Positions 8,626 through 16,603 of a DNA stretch of 26,263 nucleotides are shown piece after piece (positions within the stretch are counted from its first letter, which is position 1; each line of letters begins with the position of its first letter). A model generated the notes under the pieces. The model saw nothing but the letters and a program-made list of their open reading frames with translations, made no database searches and was not told the origin of the DNA. The position numbers and the translations under genes are program-made. The stretch is from an uncultured Dorea sp. (GTDB lineage Bacteria; Bacillota; Clostridia; Lachnospirales; Lachnospiraceae), in NCBI GenBank assembly GCA_934307335.1, contig CAKRCL010000019.1, positions 1-26,263 on the forward strand, given 5' to 3'.

Positions 8626-9777
8626 TTACAGCATCTCAATAAATGCTGCAATTCTTGTGTTAAGCTGACCAACATCCGTCTGAGAATAATCTGTCTCTAC
8701 ATTAATATACGGAATGTTCTTCTCCTCATTTACAAATTTACGGATTGCACGTGTCTCAACATTGTATGTATGACAGGCCTGAAGTGTCATCTCAAGAACT
8801 CCGTCAACCTGATACTCGTCAATCAGGCGTCCCATCAGTTCAAAACGATTTGGATTCGGTGTCATAACTGAACAACCGATTGCCAGATATCTCTCTGCAA
8901 TAGCCTGATAGATATCTTCCGCATCTTCATCTACAAGGCGATCGATGGATTTTGCTCCTGAACAGTTCTCGTAAGTTACGACAACTCCACCATTATCTTC
9001 AACAGCACGAATTACTTTCTCAGTTGCTCCTCCGATTGGACATCCTGTAATCAGGATTCTTGGCTTCTTCTCCAGCATCTTGCCTTCTGCATACTCTGCT
9101 TCAATCTTATCAGCAAGGGCATTCACCTCTCCGGCAATCTCAGAACGGTCTAATTTGAATGTACTTCCGTACAGAACCTTGAACAGATCATGTCCACTGA
9201 TTGGAGCCGGATCATGCTGCATAACTTCATAGAGACGCTTCAATGCTTTTCTTGCTTCATTCTCAATTTTAACAGCTTTTCTTACATCTTCATCCGTAAT
9301 TGTAACTTCGAATTTTTTCTCAAGATATTCTTTAAAACGGATGATCTCTTTTTTCCAAAGCTTCAGTGCTTCCGGTCCCTGAGTATTTGGCAGTTCCATT
9401 ACGAACACATCTTTGAACTCACTCATATACTCATACATTTTTTTCTTTCCGTCACATGTTGTCTCCCCAACAACTACATCTGAGAAATAGAAAAACGGAC
9501 ATTTGTCTGTCTTGGCAAATCCGTAACTGGATTTGATCAATGGACATAAGTTCTTCGGAAGGTCTTTTTCTGCTTCCGGGATTGTCTCGTCAGATGTGGA
9601 ACACAGGCTGACCGTTGCAGCACCCATAGCCATAGCAATCTCTTTTGGGAAATATGTACAATATGCTCCTACTACCGGTATTCCTTTGTCTTTGTACTCC
9701 TTCATCATAAGAAATGATTTCTGTCTCTGCTCAGCAAATTCTTCAAAAACCTCTGGCAAATCTTTAATAATCTCCAT
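8626..9777 (-). CDS. Double-cubane-cluster anaerobic reductase (HgdB/2-hydroxyacyl-CoA dehydratase family)
   Basis: A 383-residue cytosolic protein of the 2-hydroxyacyl-CoA dehydratase D-component family. The single-gene organisation with an activator, and the motifs PVVGAYCTYFPKE, LCPLIKSSYGF, VVGETTCDGKKKMYE and ITGCPIGG (243-250), fit the double-cubane proteins. In that group, as shown for the Carboxydothermus protein, a [8Fe-9S] double cluster carries out ATP-dependent two-electron reductions of small substrates. Nine cysteines are present: 40, 59, 78, 93, 108, 246, 272, 302 and 335; six would bind the clusters, though I cannot say which. A classical dehydratase would need a second, different subunit, which is not seen. 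The substrate is unknown. The gene has its own promoter region with inverted repeats and is followed by its activator. Confidence 0.9.
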   Translation of the reverse strand: MEIIKDLPEVFEEFAEQRQKSFLMMKEYKDKGIPVVGAYCTYFPKEIAMAMGAATVSLCSTSDETIPEAEKDLPKNLCPLIKSSYGFAKTDKCPFFYFSDVVVGETTCDGKKKMYEYMSEFKDVFVMELPNTQGPEALKLWKKEIIRFKEYLEKKFEVTITDEDVRKAVKIENEARKALKRLYEVMQHDPAPISGHDLFKVLYGSTFKLDRSEIAGEVNALADKIEAEYAEGKMLEKKPRILITGCPIGGATEKVIRAVEDNGGVVVTYENCSGAKSIDRLVDEDAEDIYQAIAERYLAIGCSVMTPNPNRFELMGRLIDEYQVDGVLEMTLQACHTYNVETRAIRKFVNEEKNIPYINVETDYSQTDVGQLNTRIAAFIEML

Positions 9778-9841
9778 ATTCTTTCACCTCATCAAATTTA
9801 TTAGTATCTATAAACGGACACAATTAACCATTCTGATTAAA

Positions 9842-9870
9842 ATTTTAGACTTTTATAGCATAATATGCAA
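9842..9870 (-). promoter_or_regulatory. Candidate promoter of the reductase-activator genes
   Basis: On the minus strand TTGCAT (9865-9870) and TAAAAT (9842-9847) have a 17-base spacer. The -35 match is weak (3 of 6) and the -10 good (5 of 6), as is common for activator-dependent promoters. The inverted-repeat cluster ends only 3 bases upstream of the -35. Confidence 0.4.
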
Positions 9871-9873
9871 ATT

Positions 9874-9927
9874 GATTATTTCTATAAATACATATAGGTT
9901 ATAGAAATAATCTATATGTATTATTTC
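9874..9927. repeat. Interleaved inverted repeats upstream of the reductase promoter
   Basis: Three overlapping perfect inverted repeats are visible. GATTATTTCTATA at 9874-9886 pairs with 9900-9912 (13 bp). AATACATATAG at 9887-9897 pairs with 9912-9922 (11 bp). GAAATAAT at 9904-9911 pairs with 9920-9927 (8 bp). The first two cannot form as hairpins at once because each loop holds an arm of the other. No T-run follows, so a terminator is unlikely; a multi-site operator for the PucR-type regulators encoded upstream is the favoured reading. The left-most copy overlaps the stop codon of the fused regulator. Confidence 0.75.
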
Positions 9928-12059
9928 TCACTGCTTTTATTGTTCTTCATTCGCTCTATTTCCAGGGAAACCAAAAGTTTCTCACATTCCTTGCCTTCTA
10001 GATTGTCTAATTCCAGAATATCATTTATCTTTTCTAACCTCGGAATCAGTGTATTCCTGTGAATTTTTAATTTAGCTGCTGTACAAGAAATATTACGCTT
10101 CATTCGAAGATACCAGTATAATGTTTCTTGCAAATCTTTACCGCCTACTTTTAGGGCATCCAATTCTTTCTCATATTCAACTCTGCCCTCTGATTCTTCT
10201 GCAATACACTTCATTGCCAGCTCATAATAATAATTTTCTATCAGTATTACTTTTTCTTTTGTATGAGCAGCAATCTGCAGAATCTGACTTTGCATATTGT
10301 AATTATCTTCTTTAAAAGATATTTCCTGAAAACCATTACCTACAAGCACCCTGGAATCATTTCTTTGCACACATGTATGACACAGCTCAATCAGTTTGCA
10401 CCTTTGATCCCTTCCCTGCAGTCCATAAACAAAGACTCTTTCTCCTTCATAATTATAGCCCAGTTCAGCCAGAGCTGCATCTTCTTCAATATACCTGCAA
10501 ATATTTTTCAACAGTTCTTTATCTTCTGAAAGCAGCCACAGATAATCTGGATTCTTCTTTTCTCCGCGTCGTTGCAGCTGACGTCTCATATCCTGTCCTT
10601 TTAATAGAATATTTAAAATCTTTTCTACGTTTGTCCGTGGTATATTCTCTGGAATTCCTGCCACCAGTTTTCCACTTCCGTCCATGCGAAGCCGTTCAAT
10701 CTTATCTTTGCAGACTTCCATACGTACTTCCTGCGCTCCAGCTGATAGTTTTCCTTTTTCATCATAACTACACACCGGAATCCCTACATAATCCCATATT
10801 TTTTGAAAAATATGCTGATCATCACTTCCTGCATTTACCTCTGACAGTACAATTTTATAACAATAATCAATATCAACGTTCTGATTTGTATTATCTGATT
10901 TTTCCGTTTGAATCATCTCAATAAAAGCTGTCAGTCTTGTCACAATCTGCCCTGTATCTGCGGTTGAATAATCTGTATCAATAGAAATATATGGAAGATG
11001 CTTTTCTTCATTTACAAATTTCTTTATATAGTAGGATTCTGCACCAGTAGAGTGACACCCCGATAATATAACTTCCACAACTCCGTCAACATGATATTCA
11101 TCAATAATCTCGCCAAGCAGATCAATACGATTATCATTTGGTGTCATGATTGAGCAGCCCGTGGACAGATATTTCTTTGCAATTGCTCCATAAATATCCT
11201 CCGTATCTTCTTCTACCATAGTTGCAAGTGAACGTACTCCACTACAATTCTCCGTTGCCACGACTACACCACCATTGTTCTCAATAGCCCTGATCACCTT
11301 GAGTGTGTCGCCTCCTATCGGGCAGCCTGTTACAAGAATTCTTACTCTTTCATCCAGCTTTTTACCTTTCTGATACTCATCCAGAATCTGCTTTCGAACC
11401 TGTTCCACTATCTCTGGAGTATTTTCAAAATCAAACCTGTACTTACTTCCAAGTACCATCTTCTGAATATCTTCTCCCGTCACTGGTGCCGGATCCAGTT
11501 TCATGACATCACACAGATTCTTAAGTGACATCCGTATTCTGTTATTCAAATGAACTGCCTGCCGCAACTTTTCCTCTGTAATCACCACCTGAAAGAAATC
11601 CTCTAGTTTTTCTTTCATTCTGACAATTTCCTGTCTCCAGAATTCATACCCTCTCTCAGAAGGGCAATTTGGTAACTCCATAATATGAACAGGTTTAAAT
11701 TCTGACATCATTTCATACATTTTCTTTTTGCCATCACAAGTTGTTTCTCCAATAATCAAATCAGTGAAATGAAATAATGGGCATTTATCTTCAACGGCAA
11801 ATCCGTAACTAGACTTTACCAGTGGACACATGCTCTTTGGCATTCTGTGCTCTGCCACCGGAATTGTTTCCTGTGAAAAAGAGCAGAGTGCTACTGGTAC
11901 TGCTCCAGCTGCAATTGCAAGCTCAGGTGGGAAATATGCACAGTACATTCCCACGACCGGCATACCTTTTTCTTTATATTGCTTTATCTCTAAAAATGCT
12001 TTTCTTCTTTGTTCTCCAAATTCATCAAATATTTCTGGAAGTTCTTTTACAATCTTCAT
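9921..12059 (-). CDS. Double-cubane reductase domain fused to PucR-type transcription regulator
   Basis: A 712-residue two-part protein. Residues 1-380 are colinear with the neighbouring reductase; all nine cysteines (40, 59, 78, 93, 108, 246, 272, 302, 335) fall at identical positions and the motifs TTCDGKKKMYE and TGCPIGG are kept. The similarity ends at RLTAFIEM, exactly where the reductase ends. Residues about 395-640 form a middle region that begins like the adjacent PucR-type protein (YCYKIVLSEV, ...DEKGKL). Residues 643-700 are a PucR/CdaR C-terminal helix-turn-helix (NISCTAAKLKIHRNTLIPRL). The ATG at 12059 is preferred over the in-frame TTG at 12068: AACAGGA is spaced correctly only for the ATG, and it matches the reductase start. 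It follows the PucR gene by 22 bases. A cluster- or substrate-sensing regulator is inferred. Confidence 0.9.
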   Translation of the reverse strand: MKIVKELPEIFDEFGEQRRKAFLEIKQYKEKGMPVVGMYCAYFPPELAIAAGAVPVALCSFSQETIPVAEHRMPKSMCPLVKSSYGFAVEDKCPLFHFTDLIIGETTCDGKKKMYEMMSEFKPVHIMELPNCPSERGYEFWRQEIVRMKEKLEDFFQVVITEEKLRQAVHLNNRIRMSLKNLCDVMKLDPAPVTGEDIQKMVLGSKYRFDFENTPEIVEQVRKQILDEYQKGKKLDERVRILVTGCPIGGDTLKVIRAIENNGGVVVATENCSGVRSLATMVEEDTEDIYGAIAKKYLSTGCSIMTPNDNRIDLLGEIIDEYHVDGVVEVILSGCHSTGAESYYIKKFVNEEKHLPYISIDTDYSTADTGQIVTRLTAFIEMIQTEKSDNTNQNVDIDYCYKIVLSEVNAGSDDQHIFQKIWDYVGIPVCSYDEKGKLSAGAQEVRMEVCKDKIERLRMDGSGKLVAGIPENIPRTNVEKILNILLKGQDMRRQLQRRGEKKNPDYLWLLSEDKELLKNICRYIEEDAALAELGYNYEGERVFVYGLQGRDQRCKLIELCHTCVQRNDSRVLVGNGFQEISFKEDNYNMQSQILQIAAHTKEKVILIENYYYELAMKCIAEESEGRVEYEKELDALKVGGKDLQETLYWYLRMKRNISCTAAKLKIHRNTLIPRLEKINDILELDNLEGKECEKLLVSLEIERMKNNKSSEK

Positions 12060-12081
12060 TCTATTCAATCCTGTTCTTTAT

Positions 12082-13188
12082 TTACGTTCTTTCCGAAATA
12101 TCATTCATCAGTATATATGCCAGTAATTCTCTTGACACATGATAATCATTATAATCAATCTGCAGCATATCGCTAATTTTCTTCAAACGATACACCAGCG
12201 TATTCCTGTGTACATGCATCATTTTTGCCGTCTCAGTTACATTATTCTCACAAAATAAATACGTTTTTAAAGTCTGATACAGCTCAGTATGATTCTTTTC
12301 ATCCTCTTCAATCAGTCTGTTCACAGAATAATCCTTAAGCCCTGCCTTTTTAAAAAGAGACGTTGTATATGTATAGATTCCCCATAAAGACCATTCTTTT
12401 TCTCTGCGGAATTTTTCCTGTTCTCCTCTGCTTCTAAGCATAGACATACGCTTTAGCATATCCTTTTTACTGCTACACATTGAAAGCTCTTCGAACGGCT
12501 CACTGACACTGCATATTATTTGTGAATCTTTCAATATCTTATAGACTGGTTCTGTTTCTTTTATGCGATAAAAAAGTATATAAATACCTTCTAGATTTTC
12601 ATAAACTGCAATACACTTCCATGCCTGATAAAGTTCTCTTACCAGCTCTTTCACACCATTTTCCTGATGTATTAAAGCCATTATATAAGGTTTTTCGATT
12701 TCAAATAATCCTCTTTCTCTCTCAGAACAGACTTCTTCAAATACATACCAGCTCAACATCTGTTCCCGTAATGGCTGTCTGATTTTATATTGTTCTGATT
12801 CTTGTAAAAAAAAATGCTGCAGATTCTGTGCAAGAATTGAACCTAATCCCTCAAATTCAGTTTTTTCTTCTTTATTTTTGAAACAAATCAGTACATAACC
12901 AACATTTTGGTTTTCTACCTGTACGGAGGTAACCTGTAAATTCCAATCTTTAAATTTCTTTTTTTCGAAGTACTGATTATAAGTATCTAATGTGAGATGC
13001 TTTTTTTCTATGGAATTTGGAAAACAGTTTCTCCAGACAGGCGAGCTTGCCACAAGTTTCCCTGCTATATTAATAAAAGCAATACCTGCGTTAGTATACA
13101 TTCCAATCTCTGTACAAATTTTCTTCAGTGCATCCTGTTCCAGTATAGCTTCAAATATGATTTTATAACATTTCTCAATTTTCCACAT
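12082..13188 (-). CDS. PucR/CdaR-type transcriptional regulator
   Basis: A 368-residue cytosolic regulator. The C-terminal PucR-type helix-turn-helix covers about 304-362, with NVTETAKMMHVHRNTLVYRL at 316-335, the family signature. Residues 1-130 look like a small-molecule sensor domain of GAF or PAS type (AGIAFINIAGKLVASSP) but no ligand residues can be named. The central part (about 150-260) may be a degenerate nucleotidyl-cyclase-like domain as in many PucR relatives. Family members respond to purine catabolites, sugar diacids or amino acids, mostly as activators. The start has a GGGAG site 6 bases upstream and its own promoter lies ahead. It is homologous in layout to the C-terminal part of the fused protein next to it, so the two could form heterodimers or compete for sites (inference). 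Confidence 0.9.
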   Translation of the reverse strand: MWKIEKCYKIIFEAILEQDALKKICTEIGMYTNAGIAFINIAGKLVASSPVWRNCFPNSIEKKHLTLDTYNQYFEKKKFKDWNLQVTSVQVENQNVGYVLICFKNKEEKTEFEGLGSILAQNLQHFFLQESEQYKIRQPLREQMLSWYVFEEVCSERERGLFEIEKPYIMALIHQENGVKELVRELYQAWKCIAVYENLEGIYILFYRIKETEPVYKILKDSQIICSVSEPFEELSMCSSKKDMLKRMSMLRSRGEQEKFRREKEWSLWGIYTYTTSLFKKAGLKDYSVNRLIEEDEKNHTELYQTLKTYLFCENNVTETAKMMHVHRNTLVYRLKKISDMLQIDYNDYHVSRELLAYILMNDISERT

Positions 13189-13225
13189 ACTTATCTCCCT
13201 ATAACAGATTTTATCCTATTATCTT

Positions 13226-13254
13226 ATTATTTATCGAATTATTTCATCTGTCAA
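13226..13254 (-). promoter_or_regulatory. Promoter of the PucR-type regulator gene
   Basis: On the minus strand a perfect TTGACA (13249-13254) is followed after 17 bases by AATAAT (13226-13231). It lies about 40 bases upstream of the regulator's start codon, within the 107-base gap after the C-S lyase gene, so regulators and reductase can be made independently of the transporter genes. Confidence 0.6.
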
Positions 13255-13295
13255 ATAGGATTCCGGAGCATCTTCACTTCACTTATCGAGAAAAT

Positions 13296-14453
13296 TTATA
13301 AATTATCCACAAGTGCATCTACTGCGATTTTAACATTTTCATGAGATGTGGCTAAATTAATACGGATATGAGTACCAAACCGTTCTCCGCCGAACCAGTC
13401 ACCATAATCAACTGCCAGTCTGCATTTTTTCTGTATCATATCTTTTATATTCTCTTCTGACACATATGCTTTTAAGTCTACCCAGCACAGATATGTACCT
13501 TCAAGCGGTGTAACAATGGCTTTCGGAAGTTTTTCAGAAAGCTCTTTTTTCAAATATAAATAGTTATCATAAATCTGTGCCTTTACACCGGTAAGCCATT
13601 CTTCTCCACCTTCATATGCTGCCTGTGTCGCAATATATCCAAAAGCATTTCCACCAATCACACGATGACCTAATGTATATTTGTCCCATTTTTCCCGAAG
13701 TTTTTCATCTGGAATAACTACAATAGAATTCTGAGCTCCGGCCAGATTGAATGTTTTTGATGCTGCGGTAAGCATAACCATTCTGTCCTCATACTCTTTA
13801 AATGAAAGTGAAGGAATATGCTTATTATCTCCAAACACCAAATCATGATGGATTTCATCAGAAATAATATATACATCGTACTTTTTACAGATTGCAAATA
13901 ATCTTTCTAATTCTTCTTTTTTCCAGACTCTCCCTGCCGGATTATGTGGTGAACAAAGAATAAATACTTTCACCTGGTTCTCTATGATTTTCTTCTCAAA
14001 ATCTTCATAATCAATACGATAGATTCCATCTTCGCAGATTAAGTCTGAGCAGATTAGTCTTCTGTCATTGTTCTTTACAGCATTTAGAAACGGATAATAC
14101 ACCGGAGTATTTACAATCACAGCTTCTCCCGGATTGGAAAGCATCTGAACAAGCCAGTGAAATCCGGCAACTACTCCAGGTGAAAAACGCATCCACTCTT
14201 TCTTTACTTCAAATCCCTGATGTACTTTTTCCCAATTTATAAATGCTGTGTAATACTCCTGTGGAATTTTGTAATAACCATATACTCCGAACTGAACATA
14301 ATTCTCCAATGCGGCTACTACACACTGTGGTACTCTGAAATCCATATCTGCTACCCACATTGCATGAAGATTTTCTTCTCCAAACATTCCTGTCTGTGCA
14401 TCCCATTTGTTGCAATTCGAATTTTTTCGCTCAACGTATTTGATTTCTTCCAT
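13296..14453 (-). CDS. MalY/PatB-type C-S beta-lyase (PLP-dependent)
   Basis: A 385-residue fold-type I PLP enzyme, normal length for MalY/PatB. Such enzymes split cystathionine, cysteine S-conjugates or cystine by beta-elimination to pyruvate, ammonia and a thiol. Diagnostic features are MWVADMDF at 32-39, SPGVV near 91-95, SPHNPAGR at 168-175, SDEIHHDL at 198-205 (typical of this subfamily) and the PLP lysine Lys233 in TAASKTFNLAG. The C-terminal carboxylate-binding Arg region reads THIRINLATS. The start has GCGAGGAAAG upstream. It lies 31 bases after the M20 amidohydrolase gene, which suggests N-deacylation followed by C-S cleavage of one imported compound (inference). Plain aminotransferase activity is the alternative but fits the HHD motif less well. 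Confidence 0.92.
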   Translation of the reverse strand: MEEIKYVERKNSNCNKWDAQTGMFGEENLHAMWVADMDFRVPQCVVAALENYVQFGVYGYYKIPQEYYTAFINWEKVHQGFEVKKEWMRFSPGVVAGFHWLVQMLSNPGEAVIVNTPVYYPFLNAVKNNDRRLICSDLICEDGIYRIDYEDFEKKIIENQVKVFILCSPHNPAGRVWKKEELERLFAICKKYDVYIISDEIHHDLVFGDNKHIPSLSFKEYEDRMVMLTAASKTFNLAGAQNSIVVIPDEKLREKWDKYTLGHRVIGGNAFGYIATQAAYEGGEEWLTGVKAQIYDNYLYLKKELSEKLPKAIVTPLEGTYLCWVDLKAYVSEENIKDMIQKKCRLAVDYGDWFGGERFGTHIRINLATSHENVKIAVDALVDNL

Positions 14454-14484
14454 TTTATCTTTCCTCGCTTCTTTTTTTATCTAA

Positions 14485-15711
14485 CTATTTTTCTAACATT
14501 CCCATACAGCCCTGATATCCAAGCATTGCAAATACACTTGATGCATTTGCCAGGACACAGTCATCAAATTGATATATGGGACTATGTAATCCCGGAATCT
14601 CTGCTTTACCTTTTGGCTTGATTCCAATAAACATATATACTGCCGGGACCCGGCTGCTATACTCTGAAAAGTTTTCACCGCCAAGGTTATCTCCCTCTAT
14701 AATATAACTTTGTTCCTGTCCCAGTATCTCTCCTGCGGCCTCACGAACCTGATCCAGTAATATCGATGAATTTTCCACTGCCCCTCCATGAATCTTAATG
14801 TCTGCCTTATATGTAGCTCCATATACCTCACAGATTGCGCGGAGTTCATTTTCCAGTTCAGTAGCCATTTTTTCCATCGTTTCCCGCTTGGTTGTACGCA
14901 TGGTTCCTCCAAATTTGCATATCTGAGGAATTACATTTTTTATCTTCTCCACACCAGCCTGCATGTAAGTTACAGACATGATTCCTGAATCTGTACCACT
15001 GATTTTTCTTGCAAGAATTGCCGGAATATGCTGATATACTTCATTTGCAGCAGCAATCGGATCAATGGTCTGCTCCGGCCATGATGCATGCCCTTTCTTT
15101 CCAATAATTTCAACTGCAAATGTACCTACACATCCAAATGCATACCTTCGTGCGATACCAATTTTTCCACTTTCCACTGATGGCCAGCCATGTGCCGCAA
15201 AAGCCATATCTACCTTCGGATTATCCAGTACATGATCTTCTTCCACCAGCTCCAGGGCTCCTCTTCCGATTTCTTCACCTGGCTGGAACACAAATTTGAT
15301 ACATCCTCCCCATTCCTCTCGAACCGACGCCAGGATTTTTGCCGCACCAATCAGCCATGTAGCATGTCCATCATGACCACAAGCATGCATGCATCCTTGA
15401 TTTTCTGATTTATATGGACTATCCACTTCCTCCTCTATTGGCAGCGCGTCAATATCAGCTCTTAGAAGAACTGTTTTTCCTTCCGGCTTACCTCCATGCA
15501 ATATTGCAATGATTCCACTACCACCAGCTTTGTGCTCTTGTACCTCAAGTTCCGGTATTTTATGAAGCTCACGACTAATAATGGCATGTGTCTCTTGCAA
15601 TTCCACCCCCAACTCCGGATGCTTATGAAGTTCGTGACGGATATTGACTAACTCCTCTTCGATTTCTTTTGCTTTACTTTTTATAATGTCGACAATTTGT
15701 TTTTCCCCCAT
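14485..15711 (-). CDS. M20-family amidohydrolase (aminoacylase/HipO-like)
   Basis: A 408-residue metal-dependent amidohydrolase of peptidase family M20D. The metal site motif CMHACGHDGH is at 107-116, LLRADIDALP near 82-91, PGEEIGRGA at 144-152 and a histidine at 174 (AAHGWPSVESG). The dimerisation lid includes GKKGHASWP. Relatives remove N-acetyl, benzoyl or other acyl groups from amino acids; in Bacillus, members of this family act in N-acetylated S-conjugate salvage. The start at 15711 is preferred because AAGGAAGGAATAAAT precedes that ATG; an in-frame ATG 18 codons upstream has no ribosome site. It follows the ABC transporter genes across a terminator and precedes the C-S lyase. The acyl group and amino acid cannot be named. 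Confidence 0.92.
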   Translation of the reverse strand: MGEKQIVDIIKSKAKEIEEELVNIRHELHKHPELGVELQETHAIISRELHKIPELEVQEHKAGGSGIIAILHGGKPEGKTVLLRADIDALPIEEEVDSPYKSENQGCMHACGHDGHATWLIGAAKILASVREEWGGCIKFVFQPGEEIGRGALELVEEDHVLDNPKVDMAFAAHGWPSVESGKIGIARRYAFGCVGTFAVEIIGKKGHASWPEQTIDPIAAANEVYQHIPAILARKISGTDSGIMSVTYMQAGVEKIKNVIPQICKFGGTMRTTKRETMEKMATELENELRAICEVYGATYKADIKIHGGAVENSSILLDQVREAAGEILGQEQSYIIEGDNLGGENFSEYSSRVPAVYMFIGIKPKGKAEIPGLHSPIYQFDDCVLANASSVFAMLGYQGCMGMLEK

Positions 15712-15775
15712 ATTTATTCCTTCCTTACAATCTGTCAGATCAATTTCTGCCTGATACATACTCATTGCTTATGCG

Positions 15776-15809
15776 AAAAAGATCTACACTTGTAACGGTG
15801 CAGATCTTT
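15776..15809 (-). terminator. Intrinsic terminator inside the transport/hydrolase cluster
   Basis: A 12-bp stem (AAAGATCTGCAC with GTGTAGATCTTT, arms 15778-15789 and 15798-15809, loop of 8) runs straight into Ts on the minus strand. It sits 11 bases after the ATPase stop codon and before the M20 gene, for which I see no convincing promoter. Partial read-through would make more transporter than enzyme. Confidence 0.8.
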
Positions 15810-15819
15810 ACTAAATGTC

Positions 15820-16578
15820 TTATTTTCGATTAACAAAATTCAGGAACTGCTGAAGTCTTTGATTTTCTGGATGATCAATAATCTCTTCCGGAGTACCGTC
15901 TGCTGCAATTTTTCCGCCATCCATAAACAGGATACGGCTTGCAACTTCTCTTGCGAATCCAATCTCATGTGTTACAAGAATCATTGTTGTTCCTTCTTCC
16001 GCAAGTGATTTAATCGTATTCAGCACTTCTCCTACCAGTTCTGGATCCAACGCAGACGTCGGCTCATCAAAAAGTACAACATTCGGATTAACTGCAAGAG
16101 CTCTCGCTATTCCGACACGCTGCTGCTGACCACCTGACAACTTGGATGGATAAAAGTCCTTACGCTCAAGCATTCCTACTTTTTCCAGTAACTCAAGTGC
16201 AATTTTCTCAGCCTCAGATTTCGACTTTTTCTGCACCTGAGTCAATGCCTCCATGACATTCTCCAGCGCTGTTTTATTTTTAAACAGATTGTATCCCTGG
16301 AATACCATGGATGAATGTTTACGAAGTTCAATCACATCTTTTTTTGTGTGGTGCTCCGCATCAACTGTTACATCGCCAATGGTAATCTTTCCCTTTGTCG
16401 GAACAGTCAGGTAATTCAAGCATCTGAGTAATGTTGACTTACCAGTTCCGGATGGTCCGAGAATCGCAATGACTTCATTTTTATTGATTGTCAAATTAAT
16501 ATCTGAAAGCACTTTTGTTTCTGCGTCAAATTCTTTGTATAAATGTTCTACTTTTACTAACTGATTTTCTGTTCCCAT
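15820..16578 (-). CDS. Polar amino acid ABC transporter, ATPase subunit
   Basis: A 252-residue ATPase of the polar amino acid uptake (GlnQ/TcyC-like) group. Walker [10 protein letters not shown] is at 41-49, the Q-loop in MVFQGYNLF near 91-99, the signature [15 protein letters not shown] from 147, and Walker B with the [10 protein letters not shown] segment at 166-180. The H-loop is in LVTHEIGFA. It would power import at the membrane together with the lipoprotein and permease encoded immediately upstream; gaps are about 25 and 72 bases. The ribosome site is CAGGAAG. Cystine and related sulfur amino acids are plausible substrates because of the downstream C-S lyase, but the sequence alone does not fix specificity. 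Confidence 0.96.
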   Translation of the reverse strand: MGTENQLVKVEHLYKEFDAETKVLSDINLTINKNEVIAILGPSGTGKSTLLRCLNYLTVPTKGKITIGDVTVDAEHHTKKDVIELRKHSSMVFQGYNLFKNKTALENVMEALTQVQKKSKSEAEKIALELLEKVGMLERKDFYPSKLSGGQQQRVGIARALAVNPNVVLFDEPTSALDPELVGEVLNTIKSLAEEGTTMILVTHEIGFAREVASRILFMDGGKIAADGTPEEIIDHPENQRLQQFLNFVNRK

Positions 16579-16603
16579 ATTGTTTTAATCTTCCTGACTT
16601 CAA

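Noticed and set aside
8329..8871. Plus-strand open frame (180 codons) across the activator/reductase junction
   Set aside because: Antisense to two well-supported genes; no family resemblance or start signal.
9874..9927. Intrinsic terminator of the fused regulator gene
   Set aside because: The stems are almost pure A/T and are not followed by a T-run on the minus strand; location at a promoter fits an operator better.
10373..10924. Long plus-strand open frame (183 codons) opposite the fused regulator
   Set aside because: It lies wholly inside a gene with clear motifs on the minus strand, has no ribosome site and gives a low-complexity protein rich in Leu, Phe and Ser.
8626..12059. The two reductase-domain proteins as the alpha and beta subunits of a classical 2-hydroxyacyl-CoA dehydratase
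   Set aside because: They are colinear paralogs with identical cysteine positions, unlike the divergent dehydratase subunits, and one is fused to a regulator. No CoA-transferase or acyl-CoA dehydrogenase gene is nearby.
15712..15765. N-terminal extension of the M20 protein by 18 residues
   Set aside because: No ribosome site before that ATG, whereas AAGGAAGG stands at the right distance from the ATG at 15711.
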